64,000 nt of DNA from Lantana camara (lineage: Eukaryota > Streptophyta > Magnoliopsida > Lamiales > Verbenaceae). The translations under genes were made by a program, and so were the position numbers. The stretch lies in NCBI GenBank assembly GCA_037501455.1, contig CM074862.1:57443501-57507500 (forward strand), given 5' to 3'. The notes beneath the pieces were generated by a model that worked only from the letters and a program-made list of their open reading frames with translations, was not told the DNA's origin and made no database searches. This document shows positions 9,119 to 20,611 of the stretch, in pieces. Numbering within the stretch: position 1 is the stretch's first letter; the number at the start of each line of letters is the position of its first letter.

Positions 9119-11883
9119 CCCCCGTTGATCCCCTGCTATGTTGCTACAGTTTTTTTGAGAAGATGACCCTGCACGGCCGTGCAAAACTTCAGTTTATTGG
9201 TCGTACGGCCATGCATAATTCTCGAGGTGGAGATTCTGCTTCAGCGTGGCCGTGTAGCTTTTCAGGCCAGTTTTCACACGGCTGTGCAGCCTTCGTTCGT
9301 GCTCCGTTTTGGCTGAATTAGAGGCTGTAGAAACATTTTTGAGTCTAGAACATTCTACAATTGAATTCACCTCAAAATTCGTTGTGATTTGGGAGATATA
9401 ATCGTTTTAAATTTGTGTCGCCACTTCGTCGAAATTCTGCAATGGTCCAACTTCAAACCTACGCCATTTTCGTTTCGCTTTGAACCATAATTCAAGCCAC
9501 CTACCATTGGAAAGATATTTGTGTCTAGTTTCATTTCCAAGAAACAAAACTTAATTCACATTTCTCAAACTCAAGTTGTGATCGTTTTCCTATAGCTTGT
9601 CCATTTCAGAAATTTCTAGCTTTTGCCCGTTTTTGCTCGGAACTATTTTTTATGCTTTTCTTCCACTTTTCTTTAACCTTTTCACATCCGAAATTGATCC
9701 TAACTTGATATATCATATGCTATGTGTATGTATTTGTTCTTATATGTATTTTATGTCGCTTTAGTAATGTGTTTTGTGTTCATACATGAATAAGTGCCAC
9801 CATTTTGCCTTTCGTTTACCTTTGTTTGCATTAATTGTGCACATGAACATGCCTTGATGTGTTTCAAGCATATGTTAATTTATGAAATGCAAAAACTATC
9901 CCTGAGTTCACGAACCGTGTGTGATTGAATGTTCTTTGCTCCTTATAAGTACGTAGCATGTGTGGTAGCCCCTCCCTCAGGCTGTGTGACTGACCCCTCT
10001 CCCCTTTTGTTTTTAGTGTGTAGGTTTGCTTGAAGTTCGAGCTAGGCGGAGTCTATAGAGTCGTTTGAGTCCTTGCATACGTACTTTTGTATTTGTATGA
10101 ATCTGAACGTTTGTATGTATATCTTATGATTTTATTTTGATATGCTATATTTCAGGACAGGCTTCTAGGAAACAGTTTGAACCCGTTTACATTTACGATT
10201 TATGTTATATTCGGGATTAGGGATCTATGTACTTTAAGTTTGATTGTGTGAATCGCTTCCGCATACGCATTCATTTTTGTTGGTTTGTTTAATTTGCAAG
10301 GTCTATGTTCCACCTAGCTTAGGTGTGTGTCTGTCTGTCTCCCGTTTGCCTCTGCTTGGTTCATTTACGGGTTTTCCATCTCGTATGTGGATTGGGCTTA
10401 GGTGCGGGGGATGTGGTGACCCACCTTGCAGGGTACTACATTATATGTTCGATAATTTGCTACTTTTATGCTTGTAACTTGCTGTATGAATTGTTTATGC
10501 ATGAGCTTGGGATTTTATGTATTTGTTTGGCTAAATGAATGCATTTTAATTGATAAGTGACTTACATTACATTTCATGCATACTTAACATTTGTCGTGTA
10601 TCGTTTTTGGTCCATTTAGAGTCTAAGTCTTGGGTTCTCATGTTTCTTTTCAGAAGAGGTAGCCGGTGACGAGCCCGAGACCTAGCTTTGCTCACTTCCA
10701 CTCTTTTCACCCTCTCAAGTACAAGGTAAGGTTTAGGATTTTGTATAGTTATGACCTAAAGCCTTTATGTGACGTTTTCAAGCCTCGTATGTGATTATAT
10801 ATATATAAATAAGTGTGGAATATAATATGTTTGTGACCTTATGGAACAAGTTTGATTTGGAAAAGTATTTATGAAGGCATATGTGAGCTATTTTAGCAAA
10901 GTCTTTTATGTTCAAGTTATGTAGCGAGTTTTTCCATGAAAGATTGGTATATGTTACGTGTATGTGAATGTGGATCCAAGGAGCTGTAAGTAAGGATTCC
11001 CCGGGATAGTATTGGGCCGTCGGGGCAAGGCCTGTGTATAGTCTCCATCCAAGGTATCACGCGCGACCCCGGGAGCTAGGGAAAGTGTGATATTTTAATA
11101 CCTTCGGTGTGAAAACCGGGGAGGGCACGTTGTAGGTTAGCTACCCCTAGTGAGTTTGTTAAAGTTATGGATGGTTAGGGCTGCCGGTGGCTCTTCCATC
11201 ATTGGAGTAGGGGTTGGATATGTTTATGATTTATGTTTTATTTTGATATGAGGAAGGTTGGAAGCTCGTTCTCGCCAAGCATGTGATATGTTTTGTTATG
11301 AGAATTATGAATTAGAATAGAGTCTTTGAAAATGGTTTCTCTATATATGTGTTTGTTTTGAAATGTTTTAGTTTGTAAAACCTATTCCGGTTCATAAGTC
11401 CACCTTTGTTATATGCTTTGCTTTATATATGTAGTGTGTGGGTGTGCGTTAGCCCCCTCACCCAGTTAGTTGGTTGACCCCTCATTTGTATTTCAGTTTC
11501 AGGTGCTTCTTTTGGCCTCGAGCTAGGCGGAGAAGTGTGTCTGCACGTTACACTTGTCGGTCTAGGTCTTGTCGTTGCATATGTCTACATACACTTCATA
11601 TTGTTTTGTAGTTATGACTTGCATATGTCTACATACACTTCATATTGTTTTGTAGTTATGACTTGCATATTTGGGGACTTGATTACTTTTGCTTGTTGAG
11701 GCCATGAGGACCATTGTACATGACATATATATGTTGGTACCTATAAGTATATATGATATGCATCTATTTTACTTGTTGGATTTTATTTGTTTAGCTTCCG
11801 TACACTCTGAGTTAGTTTAGTTAGCTTCGCCTGGATTAGTGAGTGAGTTGGTCTCCCGTTTGCTAAGGTTCAGATTCGGGTAT
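9119..11883 (+). mobile_element. LTR S, first copy (module 1 and most of module 2)
   Basis: Long gypsy-type LTR sequence, entered in mid-LTR. It holds palindromes around CGGCC (9165-9290), then a 3' module ending GGGTACTACA at 10440. A second, diverged module starts there and carries donor-like GGTAAGG (about 10725), the CCCTCACCC/TTGACCCC segment (about 11455), CTAGGCGG (about 11526) and a mate near 11827. It is interrupted by solo LTR Y after target site GGTAT (11879-11883). A 47-bp direct duplication lies at about 11576-11670. The segment 9285-11883 is repeated at 36327-38925. Confidence 0.65.
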
Positions 11884-12428
11884 TGTAGCACCCCGCACGT
11901 GAGGCACCACATCCTCTGCACTACGGTCCAACCCGAGCAACGAAATGGAGAGTCCGCACCCGGATCAAACCGTAGCGAACTGGAGACAAACAAAACAAAC
12001 ACCTAAGCTAGGCAGAACGTAGACCCTGTCAAGCAAAACCAACCAACAAAGTAGATAGCAACGAAAGACATATTATCAAACACATGTATTGGCCACAGCC
12101 CTACAGAAATTAAACACACGGTTCACAAACAGACTTGGGCCCCTCAGGCCTCTTTTCAACAAATTACAAAACCCATCAAGGCAATTCAAAATAACGAATG
12201 CATAAACATCCATATACGTATCTTACATACCGATTCGAAATCAAATAATACAAATGCAAATGCAGACTAAACCAACTCAGATCGACCAACTCAAAAGACT
12301 TGACTCAACTCCGCCTAGCTCCAAACTCCAAAGCGGACCTGCACACTAACAGATTGGAAAAGGGAGAGGGTCAGTCTACAACTCGACTCAGTGAGGGGGC
12401 TAACGTACACCCACACATATATACATAT
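11884..12428 (-). mobile_element. LTR Y, 3' end piece, first copy
   Basis: On the minus strand this is the terminal 545 bp of a gypsy-type LTR ending GGTGCTACA. The flank is GGTAT (11879-11883), which matches the duplication after the other end of Y at 45699-45703. It is interrupted at 12428 by X LTR A with target site CATAT (12424-12428). It is duplicated at 38926-39465. Confidence 0.7.
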
Positions 12429-13707
12429 TGTAGCACCCGGGACGATAGGCACCACATCCCCCGCACCATGAGTCTAATCCACATATGAAATAGGCAGTCC
12501 ATACATGAATCGGACTCACAGCGAACGGGTGACAAACAAAAGAACAGTCCTGACTAGGCGGAAGCTAACCCTGGGGGACAATCAACAATAACCAAAATGC
12601 GGAAGCAAGGAAATCATTTATGTAATATCCATGAAATAAATGAAATCCAATACGAATATAAATACGGGTTCCACTAATCAGTACACCTGTCCTAACCTGT
12701 CCCGAATCAATACAAGGAAACCACATAACAACGGGTTCAACTAGCTCCAGAACCTGTCCTAACCTGCCCCGAAATAATATCAGTTCAATAAGGGCACAAC
12801 GGCCAACAATAAAAGGTCAATACAATACTTAGAAACCATATAGTATGCAGTGAGTGTAAATGAGTGATACTAGAACAATGACTCGACACTCTAACTCCGC
12901 CTAGTAACCAACACCTGCAAAAGAAACTGGAAAAGTGGGAAAGAGGGGTCAGTCTCTAGAAGACTGAGTGAGCAGGAGCGATACATATATAGAAACATGC
13001 GCATGTAAGTCATAAATCCCAAGCAAAGTTTTATTTAAAATTAATTCCCAAGAGGGCAAGAGAATAACTAAGCAATGCTCGTACTTTACGACTAATCATA
13101 TTAAATTTATTAAGTTCACAAATCATACATAAACATTAAGGCTCGGCGAGTGAGCGTGCAGTATCTCCAACCAAACTCCAACCGTGTACGACAAATATCA
13201 TTAATACATTAAATAGGTGATCATGAAATATATCATAATACACGCAGATCATATATCATATCCTAAAACATATTCGTTTGGGCAATCCGTGTCCCGGCCT
13301 TCCCGCACGGTGCCTATCATTCATAACATAATCATAATCATAATCATAATCATAAAATAAGTTCCAACCTTCTTCCTCCGGGTGGTGGAAGGGTTAGCAA
13401 GACCCGTCCACCTCATACATAATGGCTAGTGAGGTACATGAATCCTCAAAAGCCCGACTAGCGTTTTCTCGTCAAAACTCCTGACGAGATCCGTTTCGAC
13501 GTAGAACATAAATGGAATCAGCACATGGGATAACCGTCGGCCCTTGCCTCCCCGGATAGCCACATGTACTAAATTCCTGGGCCCGTGAACATAACATACA
13601 TGCAATCTCGCCAAAACATTTCAGTTCATAAGAAACATAACATATTTCATAAGTTTGGAGAAAAGGATACTAGATAATAATTTACTCGATGACTCCACTT
13701 TGAAAAT

Positions 13708-13753
<46 letters not shown>

Positions 13754-15993
13754 TTTGGCCAAAACTTGTCACATAAGGGTTGTAGGGTTTAATATATAAC
13801 TAGAACGAAAACACCCTCACCTGGAATACCACGAGACATAAAGCATGAGCGATACGGGTGCCTATTCAATTCGGAAGTCTCCGCCCTGGAAACGAACTGT
13901 ACAAGAGAATGAACAATGTGTACCAGTGAGAGGAGACTCAATATAAACCAAATAGGACGCCCGGCACGAAATGAGAAAACATGAGGTAGAATGACATATT
14001 ATGGCATGCATATGAAATTAATAATAATTATGATGTGCTGTGAAGGTGCTCATATGCTCAATTAATGCCTCACGTTGCAATTAGTCACATAATACACTCA
14101 AATAATTTATATAAACAAGTAAACCAATTAAATGACTTCAATTTATTTTAAATCATGAAGCCCATCCATTTATTATTATTTAGAAAATCAAACAATGAGG
14201 TTTAAACAATAATCAATTATCAAGTCAAATATCAATTTACAGGATTCAATAACAATTAAACATACCATTAAAGCTACATGTATGATTCATGAACGTTAAG
14301 TTCGTATTTCAAATTAATTAAGCCTTTGGAATAATTATGCCAACTCATATATATTCAAACAATTCACAATTAAATCAATTAAGACAAGTAATCAACATAA
14401 AACGAGACCAATAAAATCAATGAGTTAAGAATTCAAGTTTTCATATATCACATCATATTATCATACATTATACAATTCATAATCATCGATTAATTGAGCG
14501 TACAAGATCAAATTACAATTTGAAACAATTAACGTATAATATACAATAAATTCAGAAATTCATATAAAATCAACCAAGTGTCCGGTTGATGAACGGAAAG
14601 CGGTGATAGACTCACCACAACGAAAGGAGCACACTGTCCGGAAGGTATCGGAATGCCGCCACCGGAGCCCGCCGGACCACCACTGACAGCCGTCAAACCA
14701 CCACCTCCGGTAGCCGGAAAAATCCCCGGAAGGACAGGAACGTGCGCGTCGGCCTACTTGACAAAAGCCCTCAAACAATTTCAGAAAAAGCCAAACACAC
14801 TGGATTTCATTGACGAAAAACCGAACTAAAATTATAGTATGAAAACTGAAATTAAATACAAACCGCTAAACGAAAACAAATTCCGGACATACCGTTGGAA
14901 AGCCCATAACGAGCCCTTCGAAACCCATATCTCAATTGCCGGAAAAAGTCACCGGAACAGTGACCGGTGTGGCCCGCCGGTTCACTGCCGCTGTCCGCTA
15001 CCGCCGGCCGGTTCACGGCCGGCCACCACCACTAGCAGCTCACCGTCGATGCCCTGAGCAATTCCTCCGAAGGCCCCACCACCAAAACCGGCCGTAAAAG
15101 GGTCCTCGAAAGCCACCAAAGTCCGCCGCTGCTGCTGTTGCTGCCGGTTCAGCCGTCTACGGTCGTTGTTGGCCGGAAACGACGCCGGAAATGGAACCAG
15201 CGGCCTGGAAGATGTCGGGAACCGGCCTTGCTCGTCGGAAAAGGGTGCCGGAACGTCGAACACGACGGCGCTACAGCGCCGTCGCCGCCTGTCGTGACTT
15301 CAGGCGGCGCGTGCGGCATCGTCGCAGCCCGGATGGCCGCGCCGCCAACGCCATCGGTTACGTCGGGAAGTCCTCATCATGGGTCAGGGGTGCGTGCTCC
15401 AAGACTGTCGCCGAAAACCGCCGCGAATGGGCGGCTCTAAGCCTCGCCGCCTGCTGCTCGCCGTAGCGCCACCACCATTGATTTTCAGGTCCCGATTCTT
15501 GTATCATCGTGATGCGCTCGTCGAGCTGATAAATTTCCACTACTCAAACGTCGAATTCCGTCGAGAAACGAGCTAGAACAGATAAGTGTGTGAAATCACA
15601 CCTTCAATGTATATGAATAGTATCGATCGCGGGAGAAGACGATGAGGGCTGAAGCTGAAATTATGGCACGCAAAACGAGGATCCGGGTATTATATATTGG
15701 GTCCTCGTACGCGAAAACGGTCGGAAGAAGGGGTTAACGATGTCAGAATTGGGCAAACTTAGAGTCTACGGACTCGTCTCGATGCCCCGAACGCGTTGAA
15801 GGGATCAAAGAGGTCAAAATCTCGATCGGGTGAGAAATGACCGAAAAACCCTTGAAAGAGAAAATTACAAATAAGCCCCTAAACTTAAAAGCAGCTACAA
15901 ATAAGGCCACATAAATCATATAATTACATTATCAAGCACACGAGAAAGTCGACACGTGGTAAAATCCGAACACTGGAAAAGCGGGGCGTTACA
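12429..15993 (-). mobile_element. X LTR A: 3' LTR of tandem minus-strand element X
   Basis: The minus strand begins TGTAACGCCCCGC at 15993 and ends GGGTGCTACA at 12429, 3,565 bp. The polypurine tract adjoins at 15994, so this is the 3' LTR. A TATA box lies in an inverted repeat near 15675-15705. A GC-rich leader (about 14640-15480) encodes only composition-driven open frames such as 14982-15263. The inverted pair CTAGGCGGA (12554-12562) and TCCGCCTAG (12896-12904) is present. An (AT)n tract fills 13710-13749. Left target site is CATAT at 12424-12428. Confidence 0.85.
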
Positions 15994-16029
15994 ACCTCTC
16001 CCTCTTAAGAGGATCTGGTCCCCAGATCC
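15994..16029 (-). other. polypurine tract and stem-loop of X (first interior)
   Basis: The minus strand reads a purine-rich run (about 15994-16010) right before the LTR. Upstream of it is GGATCTGG/CCAGATCC with a 3-nt loop (16011-16029). The stem differs from TRG (GGACCTGG/CCAGGTCC) by a compensated base pair. Confidence 0.75.
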
Positions 16030-16661
16030 AAACACTGAGTGAAAGCCTCGAGTTGTAGTAATTCTATTCATCCCGGAGTCGTGTAGATTCCTCATCGTGA
16101 AGTTTGCTCGCTTTGTGTGCATCAGTTCTCTTCGTGGTGTCTCGTTGTGGCTGAGGTTCATCTGAACACTTGACTGTGGATTGCCTTAACTCTTTCAACC
16201 ACTGCCAGGATACAATAGTTGTTACTGTCCCCAAAGCTCGACCACGTTGCATACTCGTTACTTGAAAGTCATTGCCAGGTCCAGCGTGAAGCAACCAAGA
16301 CAAAAAAGAGAGAATCCCATCTCTCAACACGCAAGCGAGAGAACCCCGTCCCTCGGCACACAGAAAGGAGAGAACCCCGTCTCTCGAGCACATAATTGAG
16401 GGAACCCCGTCTCTCAACCTAAGTCTGACAGATCCCAAAATCTCCCAAACATTCTAGTTTGAGAAAATCCAGCATTTCCCAAACCCCTAAATCTGAGGGA
16501 ATCCAGCATCTCTCGAATATCTAAGTACAAGAGAATCCAACATCTCTCGTGCATAAAAGTTAGAAAGAATCCATCATCTTTCTATCACAAAATTAGAGAG
16601 AATTTAAATCTCCCCTCCACTTAGACAGAAGGAATGTAACATCCCTCTAGCACATAAATAC
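16030..16661 (-). mobile_element. X interior 1, 3' untranslated part
   Basis: Non-coding interior of X between LTR A and an inserted C LTR fragment. About 16306-16650 is the hairpin array. Left target site AATAC of the C insertion is at 16657-16661, the same site as in interior 2 (30744-30748). Open frames at 16064-16438 overlap the array and show no domain. Confidence 0.7.
16306..16650 (-). repeat. hairpin array of X, about ten units
   Basis: Units of roughly 30-36 bp each hold two short complementary arms around a loop such as ATCCCA, ACCCCG or ATCCATCA (plus-strand reading). Examples are GAGAGA/TCTCTC, TTGAGGGA/TCTCTCAA with a wobble, and TAGAAAGA/TCTTTCTA (near 16562-16585). Several units have one mismatch. 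The second interior repeats the array at 20445-20610 and 30556-30740, split by element V. Confidence 0.7.
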
Positions 16662-17035
16662 TGTTAGGAATAGTGCCCTAGAAAGTCGATTGTATATCCG
16701 CTTTGTGATTTTACTTATTGTAATCACAGACAATCTTTGAATGAAATAACGAATTCAGGCAACACTTCTTTATATGCTCTTGTTTGGTATGCGTTTACTT
16801 TAGTTGTGCATGTATGAGAACTCCCCTCATCCTGATGACTTTAGGACTCTACCATTTAGGTGAAATGGTTCATGAAACGAGCCCTATATCACATAAGTCA
16901 TGATTAGTAAAATACTCCAAGCCGATGAGTCCTACAGACAGTGGGAGTGTCAACCTGACTCCTCTAAGGCTTGCTTGTGGGATCACGCCCTTAAGAAAGA
17001 CCATCTTGTTTCATGGAGGTGCAAAGTGTATAGTT
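16662..17035 (+). mobile_element. truncated LTR C fragment in X interior 1
   Basis: The first 370 bp of an LTR C, starting TGTTAGGAATAGTGCCCTA after target site AATAC. It breaks off at 17031-17035 (TAGTT) and joins X sequence. The intact counterpart in interior 2 is 30749-32662, so the 3' 1.5 kb of the C LTR and adjoining X interior were deleted here after the interior had been duplicated. Confidence 0.8.
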
Positions 17036-17216
17036 CCTAAGCCGTGCAAAATGCAAAATATAAATCAACAAAGTTTTGAAATAATCACATTTCAAGGTTA
17101 AAAGCGATGCAATGCACACGTTGACAAGTAGTTCCTAAGCCGTGCGACCTAGACTTGACACGACACGACACTAGAACTCCGGTTTTGCAACCTGGGGCTC
17201 TGATACCACTTATAGA
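17036..17216 (-). mobile_element. X interior 1, primer-site end
   Basis: A short remnant of the X interior next to the middle LTR. It contains the primer site at 17196-17208 (minus strand TGGTATCAGAGCC) and an 8-bp spacer. A 17-nt filler (17031-17047) copied from 17129-17145 marks the deletion junction. Confidence 0.75.
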
Positions 17217-18489
17217 TGTAGCACCCGGGACGATAGGCACCACATCCCCCGCACCATGAGTCTAATCCACATATGAAATAGGCAGTCCATACATGAATCG
17301 GACTCACAGCGAACGGGTGACAAACAAAAGAACAGTCCTGACTAGGCGGAAGCTAACCCTGGGGGACAATCAACAATAACCAAAATGCGGAAGCAAGGAA
17401 ATCATTTATGTAATATCCATGAAATAAATGAAATCCAATACGAATATAAATACGGGTTCCACTAATCAGTACACCTGTCCTAACCTGTCCCGAATCAATA
17501 CAAGGAAACAACATAACAACGGGTTCAACTAGCTCCAGAACCTGTCCTAACCTGCCCCGAAATAATATCAGTTCAATAAGGGCACAACGGCCAACAATAA
17601 AAGGTCAATACAATACTTAGAAACCATATAGTATGCAGTGAGTGTAAATGAGTGAGACTAGAACAATGACTCGACACTCTAACTCCGCCTAGTAACCAAC
17701 ACCTGCAAAAGAAACTGGAAAGGCGGGAAAGAGGGGTCAGTCTCTAGAAGACTGAGTGAGCAGGAGCGATACATATATAGAAACATGCGCATGTAAGTCA
17801 TAAATCCCAAGCAAAGTTTTATTTAAAATTAATTCCCAAGAGGGCAAGAGAATAACTAAGCAATGCTCGTACTTTACGACTAATCATATTAAATTTATTA
17901 AGTTCACAAATCATACATAAACATTAAGGCTCGGCGAGTGAGCGTGCAGTATCTCCAACCAAACTCCAACCGTGTACGACAAATATCATTAATACATTAA
18001 ATAGGTGATCATGAAATATATCATAATACACTCAGATCATATATCATATCCTAAAACATATTCGTTTGGGCAATCCGTGTCCCGGCCTTCCCGCACGGTG
18101 CCTATCAATCATAACATAATCATAATCATAATCATAAAATAAGTTCCAACCTTCTTCCTCCGGGTGGTGGAAGGGTTAGCAAGACCCGTCCACCTCATAC
18201 ATAATGGCTAGTGAGGTACATGAATCCTCAAAAGCCCGACTAACGTTTTCTCGTCAAAACTCCTGACGAGATCCGTTTCGACGTAGAACATAAATGGAAT
18301 CAGCACATGGGATAACCGTCGGCCCTTGCCTCCCCGGATAGCCACATGTACTAAATTCCTGGGCCCGTGAACATAACATACATGCAATCTCGCCAAAACA
18401 TTTCAGTTCATAAGAAACATAATATATTTCATAAGTTTGGAGAAAAGGATACTAGATAATAATTTACTCGATGACTCCACTTTGAAAAT

Positions 18490-18525
<36 letters not shown>

Positions 18526-20131
18526 TTTGGCCAAAACTTGTCACATAAGGGTTGTAGGGTTTAATATATAACTAGAACGAAAACACCCTCACCTGGAATA
18601 CCACGAGACATAAAGCATGAGCGATACGGGTGCCTATTCAATTCGGAAGTCTCCGCCCTGGAAACGAACTGTACAAGAGAATGAACAATGTGTACCAGTG
18701 AGAGGAGACTCAATATAAACCAAATAGGACGCCCGGCACGAAATGAGAAGACATGAGGTAGAATGACATATTATGGCATGCATATGAAATTAATAATAAT
18801 TATGATGTGCTGTGAAGGTGCTCATATGCTCAATTAATGCCTCACGTTGCAATTAGTCACATAATACACTCAAATAATTTATATAAACAAGTAAACCAAT
18901 TAAATGACTTCAATTTATTTTAAATCATGAAGCCCGTCCATTTATTATTATTTAGAAAATCAAACAATGAGGTTTAAACAATAATCAATTATCAAGTCAA
19001 ATATCAATTTACAGGATTCAATAACAATTAAACATACCATTAAAGCTACATGTATGATTCATGAACGTTAAGTTCGTATTTCAAATTAATTAAGCCTTTG
19101 GAATAATTATGCCAACTCATATATATTCAAACAATTCACAATTAAATCAATTAAGACAAGTAATCAACATGAAACGAGGCCAATAAAATCAATGAGTTAA
19201 GAATTCAAGTTTTCATATATCATATCATATTATCATACATTATACAATTCATAATCATCGATTAATTGAGCGTACAAGATCAAATTACAATTTAAAACAA
19301 TTAACGTATAATATACAATAAATTCAGAAATTCATATAAAATCAACCAAGTGTCCGATTGATGAACGGAAAGCGGTGATAGACTCACCACAACTAAAGGA
19401 ACACACTGTCCGGAAGGTGTCGCCGCCTGTCGTGACTTCAGGCGGCGCGTGCGGCATCGTCGCGGCCCGGATGGCCGCGCCGCCAACGCCATCGGTTGCG
19501 TCGGGAAGTCCTCGTCATGGGTCAGGGGTGCGTTCTCCAAGATTGTCGCCGGAAACCACCGCGAATGGGTGGCTCTAAGCCTCGCCGCCTGCTGCTCGCC
19601 GTAGCGCCACCACCATTGATTTTCAGGTCCCGATTCTTGTATCATCGTGACGCGCTCGTCGAGCTGAAAAATTTCCACTACTCAAACGTCGAATTCCGTC
19701 GAGAAATGAGCTAGAACAGATAAGTGTGTGAAATCACACCTTCAATGTATGTGAATAGTATCGATCGCGGGAGAAGACGATGAGGGCTGAAGCTGAAATT
19801 ATGGCACGCAAAACGAGGATCCGGGTATTATATCTTGGGTCCTCGTACGCGAAAACGGTCGGAAGAAGGGGTTAACGATGTCAGAATTGGGCAAACTTAG
19901 AGTCTACGGACTCATCTCGATGCCCCGAACGCGTTGAAGGGATCAAAGATGTCAAAATCTCGATCGGGTGAGAAATGACCGGAAAACCCTTGAAAGAGAA
20001 AATTACAAACAAGCCCCTAAACTTAAAAGCAGCTACAAATAAGGCTACATAAATCATATAATTACATTATCAAGCACACGAGAAAGTCAACACGTGGCAA
20101 AATCCGAACACTGGAAAAGCGGGGCGTTACA
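17217..20131 (-). mobile_element. X LTR B: shared middle LTR of the tandem
   Basis: 2,915 bp, with a primer site on its left (17196-17208) and a polypurine tract on its right (20132 onward), which is the signature of a middle LTR in an LTR-interior-LTR-interior-LTR array. Relative to LTR A it lacks about 640 bp of the GC-rich leader; the junction lies near 19415-19425. The (AT)n tract is shorter (18493-18521). Confidence 0.85.
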
Positions 20132-20611
20132 ACCTCTCCCCCTTAAGAGGATCTGGTCCCCAGATCCAAACACTGAGTGAAAGCCTCGAGTTGTAGTAAT
20201 TCTATTCATCCAGGAGTCGTGTAGATTCCTCATCGTGAAGTTTGCTCGCTTTGTGTACATCAGTTCTCTTCGTGGTGTCTCGTTGTGGCTGAGGTTCATC
20301 TGAACACTTGACTGTGGATTGCCTTAACACTTTCAACCACTGCCAGGATACAATAGTTGTTACTGTCCCCAAAGCTCGACCACGTTGCATACTCGTTACT
20401 TGAAAGTCGTTGCCAGGTCCAGCGTGAAGCAACCAAGACAAACAAGAGAGAATCCCATCTCTCAACACGCAAGCGAGAGAACCCCGTCCCTCGGCACACA
20501 GAAAGGAGAGAACCCCGTCTCTCGAGCACATAATTGAGGGAACCCCGTCTCTCAACCTAAGTTTGACAGATCCCAAAATCTCCCAAACATTCTAGTTTGA
20601 GAAAATCCAGT
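20132..20611 (-). mobile_element. X interior 2, 3' part before V insertion
   Basis: Polypurine tract, stem-loop and the first half of the hairpin array, nearly identical to 15994-16470. I count about seven differences in some 480 bp by eye. Element V interrupts it at 20612. The array continues at 30556. The left target copy is CCAGT at 20607-20611 versus CCAGC on the right. Confidence 0.8.

Noticed and set aside
10244..10538. Frames repeated at 37286-37580
   Set aside because: Both copies lie in duplicated LTR S sequence at the module boundary; frame is not maintained by any recognisable protein.
14982..15263. Arg/Gln-rich open frame in X LTR A
   Set aside because: It lies in the GC-rich LTR leader, is broken or altered in LTRs B and D, and has no recognisable domain; composition explains it.
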